Origin: an uncultured Clostridia bacterium
GTDB taxonomy: Bacteria > Bacillota > Clostridia > Lachnospirales > Lachnospiraceae
Length of the DNA: 60,422 bases
Reading direction: 5' to 3'
NCBI GenBank assembly: GCA_946629525.1
Contig: CAMOXU010000003.1
Span: 1-60,422 of the forward strand
Position 1 is the first letter of the stretch; every line of letters begins with the position of its first letter. The notes under the pieces were generated by a model. That model saw only the letters and a list, made by a program, of their open reading frames with translations. It was not told the origin of the DNA and did not search any database. The translations under genes were made by a program, and so were the position numbers. Below are positions 55,850 to 60,422 of the stretch, piece after piece.

Positions 55850-57265
55850 ATGAGAAAAGTATTGAAATTTCTTGGCTCCATGCAGTTCGCGCTCATTCTC
55901 CTTCTCGTACTCGCGGTCGCCTGCGCGTTCGGAAGCTTTATCACGCAGGGACAGACGCTTACGTGGTATATGACTTCCTACGGGGAGAGGGCGGCCTCTG
56001 CAATCATGCTGTTCGGCCTTGACGACGTATTTCACAGCGCATGGTTCGTCGTGATCACCGCATTCCTGTGTCTGAACCTGATATTCTGCAATGTGAGCCG
56101 CGCTCCGGGTCTTATCAGACTCTGGAAGACGGGCTTCGTTCCGGAAAAGAGAGAAAAAACCTGCGGCAGGATATACGGGAATACGGAGGAAGATCCGGCA
56201 AAGCTTTTTTCGGACATGGGATTTCGAAAGACAGCTTCCGGGAGCTATGAGGACGGAACCGGGTACAGATACGCCGTGAAAAACAAAGCCGGCATCTGGG
56301 GAGCCTGGCTCTGTCATCTGGGGATCATGATCCTCATCATAGGCTTCAGCGTCGGTCAGATGCTGAAGACCGAGACGTCCGTATACGGCGTTCCGGGACA
56401 GTCGAAGAGAATCGGGGATACGAATTACGTGCTCTCGATCGATCAGTTCAGGATCGACCTGCGGGACGACGAGACGGTGGATCAGTACACGACGGATTTC
56501 ACGGTGCGGAATGTATCGAATGCCGACGAGATGAGCGGCACGACCAGCGTGAATCACCCGGCCTCCATGTTCGGCATGAAATTCTATCAGAATTCCACCG
56601 GCTGGGCAGCGACGATGCATGTCTCGAAGGGCGGGGAGGAGATCCAGAACGGCGTCGTCTGCGTCGGCGAGGTGACGCCGATCGCGGAAGTGCCGGGGCT
56701 CTCCATTATCATCCAGGCATTCTATCCGGACTTCTTTATGGAGGCCGGAGGAGAGATCGGGACGAAGTCGTCAGAGCTCAACAATCCGTATTATCTGTAT
56801 ATTGCGTACTACAACGACCGGGTCATCGGGATGAACGCCCTCGGAGCATCGGAGTATATCACGATCGATGATCTGACGGTATGGTTCACGGACCCGCAGA
56901 CCTATACACTGATCCAGATCACGACCGAGCCGCTGGCAAAGCTTGCCCTGGCCGGAGGAATCGTGATCATGCTGGGGCTTATTCTCGCATTCTATGTACA
57001 GCCGGCGGAGATGTGGGCCAGGAAGAAGGACGGCGTGTGGATGGTCACCGGAACGAGCCGCAAGGGAGGCGTCCTGTTCGACCGGGCTCTCCGGGAGAAA
57101 ATGATGCAGGCGGAAATTCCGGTCCATGAGGAATCTTCAGAGATCCCGGCCGGGGAGAGCGATGAAGCGGGAATCCGGGTCACTGAGAATGAGGATGTAA
57201 AGTCCCTGAAGGACGATGCAGCGCCGGAAGCGCAGAATGCAGGAAAAGATGCAGAAGCTCACTGA
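55850..57265 (+). CDS. resB: Cytochrome c biogenesis protein ResB/CcsB
   Basis: A 471-residue membrane protein of the System II heme-attachment machine. It has three N-terminal helices (FALILLLVLAVACAFGSFI; WFVVITAFLCLNLIFCNVSR; GAWLCHLGIMILIIGFSVGQ), a large outer domain, and a last helix (LALAGGIVIMLGLILAFYVQ). The acidic C-terminal tail (about 420-471) is extra. ATG 55850 begins the conserved part. In-frame codons from 55790 include a CCGGCAG/CTGCCGG hairpin and have no better ribosome binding site, so the start is uncertain. It works with the next gene on NrfA. Confidence 0.9.
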   Translation: MRKVLKFLGSMQFALILLLVLAVACAFGSFITQGQTLTWYMTSYGERAASAIMLFGLDDVFHSAWFVVITAFLCLNLIFCNVSRAPGLIRLWKTGFVPEKREKTCGRIYGNTEEDPAKLFSDMGFRKTASGSYEDGTGYRYAVKNKAGIWGAWLCHLGIMILIIGFSVGQMLKTETSVYGVPGQSKRIGDTNYVLSIDQFRIDLRDDETVDQYTTDFTVRNVSNADEMSGTTSVNHPASMFGMKFYQNSTGWAATMHVSKGGEEIQNGVVCVGEVTPIAEVPGLSIIIQAFYPDFFMEAGGEIGTKSSELNNPYYLYIAYYNDRVIGMNALGASEYITIDDLTVWFTDPQTYTLIQITTEPLAKLALAGGIVIMLGLILAFYVQPAEMWARKKDGVWMVTGTSRKGGVLFDRALREKMMQAEIPVHEESSEIPAGESDEAGIRVTENEDVKSLKDDAAPEAQNAGKDAEAH

Positions 57266-57285
57266 CGTATAAAGAGGAGATTATT

Positions 57286-58116
57286 ATGGGAAATGAAGTG
57301 TTCCTTTCAGCTGAAAATATATTGTTCACCGTTGCAATGATCGGTTATTTTATCTCGATGATCCTGTTCTTCGTCTTCCTGGCGATGAAAAATGAGAAGG
57401 CAGGATCCTTCGCGGCTTATCTGCTGTCCGCCTGCTTCGGCGTACACACGGTGGCGCTCGTTGTCCGGACGATCGGGGCAGGCCGGCTCCCCCTCACCAA
57501 CAACTATGAATTCGCGACCAGCTTCGCATGGGGAATCGCGCTGGTCAGCCTGATCTTCATTTTCAGATACCAGTTCAAGGCACTTGGCGCATTCTCCGTG
57601 CCGGTCATCTTCCTGGTCATCGGATATGCCGCGATGCAGAATAAGGAGGTGCGGGAACTCATGCCCGCCCTTCGCAGCAGCTGGCTGTTCTTCCACGTGT
57701 CGACGGCAATTATCGCCTACGGCGGATTCGGGGTCTCCTTTGCCGTATCCCTGATGTTCCTCCTGCGCGAAAGGATGAACAGCAGCGAATTCTGGAACAA
57801 ACACATTCCGGACCGTGAGTGGCTGGACATGGTGAGCTACCGCGCAGCGTCCCTCGGCCTTCTGTTCCTGACCTTTACCATCATCACGGGATCGATCTGG
57901 GCGGAACGCGCCTGGGGCAGCTACTGGTCCTGGGATCCGAAGGAGACGTGGTCGCTGGTCACCTGGCTCATCTATATGTTCTATCTGCATCTCCGCATCC
58001 GGAGGGGATGGAAGGGCAGAGGCGCGGCGATCTTCGCGGTCGTGGGCTTTATCTGCGTGATCTTCACCTACATCGGTGTCAATACATTCCTCCCTGGCGT
58101 ACACAGCTATGCGTGA
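57286..58116 (+). CDS. ccsA: Cytochrome c biogenesis protein CcsA/ResC
   Basis: A 276-residue membrane protein with about eight helices. It carries the tryptophan-rich heme-handling motif WGSYWSWDPKETWSLVTW (about 209-226) and conserved external His residues (for example in FFHVSTAIIAYGG). With ResB it exports heme and links it to apocytochrome. AGAGGAG is about 7 nt before ATG 57286, which lies 20 nt after resB. Confidence 0.94.
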   Translation: MGNEVFLSAENILFTVAMIGYFISMILFFVFLAMKNEKAGSFAAYLLSACFGVHTVALVVRTIGAGRLPLTNNYEFATSFAWGIALVSLIFIFRYQFKALGAFSVPVIFLVIGYAAMQNKEVRELMPALRSSWLFFHVSTAIIAYGGFGVSFAVSLMFLLRERMNSSEFWNKHIPDREWLDMVSYRAASLGLLFLTFTIITGSIWAERAWGSYWSWDPKETWSLVTWLIYMFYLHLRIRRGWKGRGAAIFAVVGFICVIFTYIGVNTFLPGVHSYA

Positions 58117-58239
58117 GATCAAAGCACATGAATCTGAAGTCACGGAGACCACGCGATGAAGAGTAAAAGCACCGTACATGATTTTCTTAGGGCTCCTGCT
58201 CGATGCTCATCTGTGAGCTTCCCTTCCTTTTCCTGAGCC

Positions 58240-58881
58240 TCAGGAAGAGGAGGCAAGGCCGAGGTCCTTCCGGGCTTTTTTGATCCTCCGCGGGAAGGCG
58301 GTATAAAAATCTTTTCCCGGCGCTGTCGGCGTCGCATAGAATAGGTCAAGAATATATAGAGCGGTCTTTTGCATGAGCTCCCCGTCGCTGACGGACAGGA
58401 GCTCTTTTTGCACCTCTTTCCTGAAGTCATGCCAGATCAGAACGAAAGATTCGTACCGGGGGAGATCCGGTACTTCGAGCCACTTCTGAATACGCACTTT
58501 GCTCCTGCCTCCGGGGCAGATCGAATCCGTCACAAAGTAGCCGAGGGTGCCGTCTTCATAGACCCGTCCCAGCGGATAGAGCCTGCAGAAGCCCGGCCGG
58601 AAGGCATGAATGCTGCAGCGGCCGTCCGGGCCGAGGAACGTGCATGCGTCTGTTTTTTTGTCCATCTGAAGATGCGGGAGCACGAGTCCCCCGTCGACGT
58701 GCAGACCGACGGATGTCCTGAGGAGACCTTCAAAGTCTGTGTCCAGATTTTTGCAGAGCAGGTAGATGTCATAGGGATCAAGATGGATCGTATCGTCCAT
58801 GCCGCGGCAGCATTCGCCGCAGCCTTCACAGGAGCTGCAGGATATGCGGGCAAGGTCGTTAGAGGTGAGGCGGATCGGCAT
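58240..58881 (-). CDS. YkgJ-family cysteine cluster protein
   Basis: A 213-residue protein with the YkgJ motif CSSCEGCGECCRGM (about 15-28), then CTFLGPDGRCSIHAFRPGFC, in which paired cysteines probably bind zinc or an iron-sulfur cluster. Members of this family are found in many bacteria without a settled function. AGGAGG lies nine nucleotides before ATG 58881. It faces ccsA across 123 nt in which I see no clear terminator. Confidence 0.85.
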   Translation of the reverse strand: MPIRLTSNDLARISCSSCEGCGECCRGMDDTIHLDPYDIYLLCKNLDTDFEGLLRTSVGLHVDGGLVLPHLQMDKKTDACTFLGPDGRCSIHAFRPGFCRLYPLGRVYEDGTLGYFVTDSICPGGRSKVRIQKWLEVPDLPRYESFVLIWHDFRKEVQKELLSVSDGELMQKTALYILDLFYATPTAPGKDFYTAFPRRIKKARKDLGLASSS

Positions 58882-58941
58882 TTCATTTTCCTCCTAAGGT
58901 GGTCAGACCGCCTGCGGTACTGAAGGAGATCTGTACGTGTT

Positions 58942-58971
58942 ATCATAGCACCGATCCCTTCGCGGGCACAA
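58942..58971 (-). promoter_or_regulatory. Promoter of the YkgJ-family gene
   Basis: On the minus strand: -35 TTGTGC (58971-58966), 18-nt spacer, -10 TATGAT (58947-58942) with TG one base upstream (extended -10). Confidence 0.6.
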
Positions 58972-59094
58972 TAGGAAGGACTGCGGGGCGGAGCAGTTCG
59001 GTGATCATCCTCGCTTCGCACATAATTCCGCAATTATCCGGCCTGAAAGGATACGCGCCGGAACACCGCGGGAATGGCAGTTTTACCTGTTCTG

Positions 59095-59103
59095 TGGTAT
59101 ACT
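59095..59103 (+). promoter_or_regulatory. Extended -10 promoter of the dehydrogenase gene
   Basis: TGGTATACT (59095-59103) is an extended -10, about 63 nt before the start codon. No clear -35 is seen. Confidence 0.5.
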
Positions 59104-59165
59104 TGACGAAAGAAATGTGCGTGCAGCCCGAAAAGACTTCACAGCGTTTTTAAGGAGGAGACTAT

Positions 59166-60299
59166 ATGCAGATGGATCAGGAAAACAGGCCTTATGTTTC
59201 ATGGGAGCTTGTCGGGAATTTTATGATCGACGCGTTCAAGGCAGCCGGACTTCCGGAGGAGGATGCGGAAATATGCGCGGACGTGCTCATGGAGAGTGAC
59301 CGCAGAGGAATCGAGAGCCACGGCGTGAACCGCTTTAAGCCGATTTATCTCGACCGGATCAATGCCGGCATCCTGAAGACAAAGACGGATTATGAGATCC
59401 TGAAGGAGACGCCCACTACGCTCGTTGCGGATGCGCACGACGGCATGGGAATGGTCGCAAGCTATAAAATGATGAAATCCCTCATCGAGAAGGCAAAGGT
59501 CTATGGAATTGCAATGGGCGCGATCCGCAATTCTTCCCACTACGGAATCGCGGGATACTGGGCGACCATGGCCTCGAAGGAGGGACTGATCGGAATCACC
59601 GGAACGAATGCCCGTCCGTCGATCGCACCGACTTACGGCGTCGACAACATGATGGGAACGAACCCGCTGACCTTCGCGCTGCCGACCGACGAGGATTTCC
59701 CGTTCGTCCTGGACTGCGCTACGTCGACGGTACAGCGCGGGAAGATCGAATACTATGCGAGAGAGGGAAAGCCGACGCCTGCGGGAATGGTGATCGGGCG
59801 GAACGGCGAGGTCCTGACAGACAGCGAGAAGATCCTGAAAATGCTCGTCGACGGGACGGCAGCCCTCGCTCCTCTGGGAGGCGCCGGGGATGAGATGTGC
59901 GGCTACAAGGGCTACGGCTACGCCGCAGTCGTCGAGATCCTTTCCGCCGCGCTGGCAGGAAATGTCTTTATGAAGGACATCACGAGCAAAGCTCCGGACG
60001 GGAGCAAACAGCCGATCAGTCTCGGTCATTTCTTCATCGTCATCAACCCGGAATTCTTCCTGGGCCTTGAGAACTTTAAGAAGACTGCAGGCGATATCTG
60101 CAGAGCCCTCCGGAATTCCACGAAGGATCCCTTCCACGACCGTATCTATACTGCCGGTGAAAAAGAGTGGGACGTCTGGCAGGTGAGAAAGGACAAGGGG
60201 GTCCCGATGGGAGAGGGCGTTCAGAAGGACTTTATGGCTGTCCGCGATCTGTACGGCCTGGCCTACCGCTTCCCGTTCGAGGATCCGGAGGATATCTGA
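59166..60299 (+). CDS. Malate/lactate/ureidoglycolate dehydrogenase family protein
   Basis: A 377-residue NAD(P)-dependent oxidoreductase of the Ldh2/YlbC fold, unrelated to classical Rossmann malate dehydrogenases. Family blocks are DRRGIESHGVNRFKPIYLDR (about 50-69), RNSSHYGIAGYWATMAS, MMGTNPLTFALPTDED and GYKGYGYAAVVEILSAAL. The substrate could be malate, sulfolactate, ureidoglycolate or another 2-hydroxy acid; sequence does not settle it. AAGGAGGAG is upstream of ATG 59166. With fumC elsewhere in the window it could join malate metabolism, but that is speculative. Confidence 0.88.
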   Translation: MQMDQENRPYVSWELVGNFMIDAFKAAGLPEEDAEICADVLMESDRRGIESHGVNRFKPIYLDRINAGILKTKTDYEILKETPTTLVADAHDGMGMVASYKMMKSLIEKAKVYGIAMGAIRNSSHYGIAGYWATMASKEGLIGITGTNARPSIAPTYGVDNMMGTNPLTFALPTDEDFPFVLDCATSTVQRGKIEYYAREGKPTPAGMVIGRNGEVLTDSEKILKMLVDGTAALAPLGGAGDEMCGYKGYGYAAVVEILSAALAGNVFMKDITSKAPDGSKQPISLGHFFIVINPEFFLGLENFKKTAGDICRALRNSTKDPFHDRIYTAGEKEWDVWQVRKDKGVPMGEGVQKDFMAVRDLYGLAYRFPFEDPEDI

Positions 60300-60422
60300 G
60301 AAGACCGGAAGGATGTCCGGGAAACTGGAAGAGTATCCGGAAGCCCGGAAGGATATCCATAAGGAACGGAAGGTCCCGGCAGGAGCATAGGGAACAGCAT
60401 AACGAATAAGGCGCGGATAAGG
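60300..60422. other. Window end with imperfect CCGGAAGGAT repeats
   Basis: CCGGAAGGATGTCC, TATCCGGAAG and CCGGAAGGATATCC recur in about 60 nt after the stop codon. No gene, terminator or conserved element is recognised before the window ends. Confidence 0.4.

Overview
The window looks like a chromosomal segment of an anaerobic Gram-positive Bacillota, most like a Lachnospiraceae member. The pointers are strong AGGAGG-type ribosome binding sites before nearly every gene, formate-tetrahydrofolate ligase, a V-type ATPase in place of an F-type enzyme, split transketolase, a BioY-BioB pair, ECF S components and Gram-positive lipoproteins. Base composition is moderately GC-rich by eye. The exception is a markedly AT-rich, gene-free stretch at about 37.5-38.5 kb. 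I see no rRNA, tRNA, transposase, phage gene or CRISPR array.

Layout. 0.2-2.8 kb: glutaredoxin-like protein, DUF362 protein and an AraC regulator. 3.1-9.1 kb: pentose block (L-arabinose isomerase, FGGY kinase, L-ribulose-5-phosphate 4-epimerase, two transketolase halves), which carries arabinose into the pentose phosphate pathway. 9.3-14.5 kb: DUF554 and DUF5684-like membrane proteins, an SH3 surface protein, a lipoprotein and a SUFU-domain protein. 14.7-17.6 kb: bioY-bioB on the minus strand with a BirA-like operator, divergent from a P-loop ATPase gene with a hairpin-rich leader. 17.9-23.5 kb: sugar ABC importer (ATPase, two permeases, binding protein, extra lipoprotein). 23.9-34.5 kb: metabolic and housekeeping genes (fumC, fhs, Na/Pi symporter, FAD protein, GreA-like factor, UgpC/MsmX-type ATPase, pgi). 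34.6-37.5 kb: binding-protein-like secreted protein and a PucR/CdaR-type regulator. 37.6-38.4 kb: candidate long structured noncoding RNA. 38.7-51.2 kb: pseudouridine synthase, then a complete V-ATPase operon (H-I-K-E-C-F-A-B-D) with a coupled envelope protein. 51.4-53.8 kb: ECF S component and a family II pyrophosphatase with regulatory insert. 54.4-58.1 kb: pentaheme nitrite reductase NrfA with the two cytochrome c maturation proteins ResB and CcsA. 58.2-60.3 kb: YkgJ-type protein and a malate/lactate dehydrogenase family protein.

Two observations stand out. First, the 37.6-38.4 kb stretch has a near-consensus promoter, many local and long-range helices, an 11-bp perfect distant pairing and an AT-rich hairpin-plus-T6 terminator. 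It reads as a roughly 776-nt structured RNA that I cannot assign to a family. Second, a 94-97 nt module (Shine-Dalgarno, compensated hairpin, conserved tail, then another Shine-Dalgarno) is repeated in tandem twice before atpA and three times before atpD, and once before the transketolase pair. Base changes preserve pairing between copies, so it acts or acted as RNA. Several smaller dispersed inverted repeats also occur between genes.
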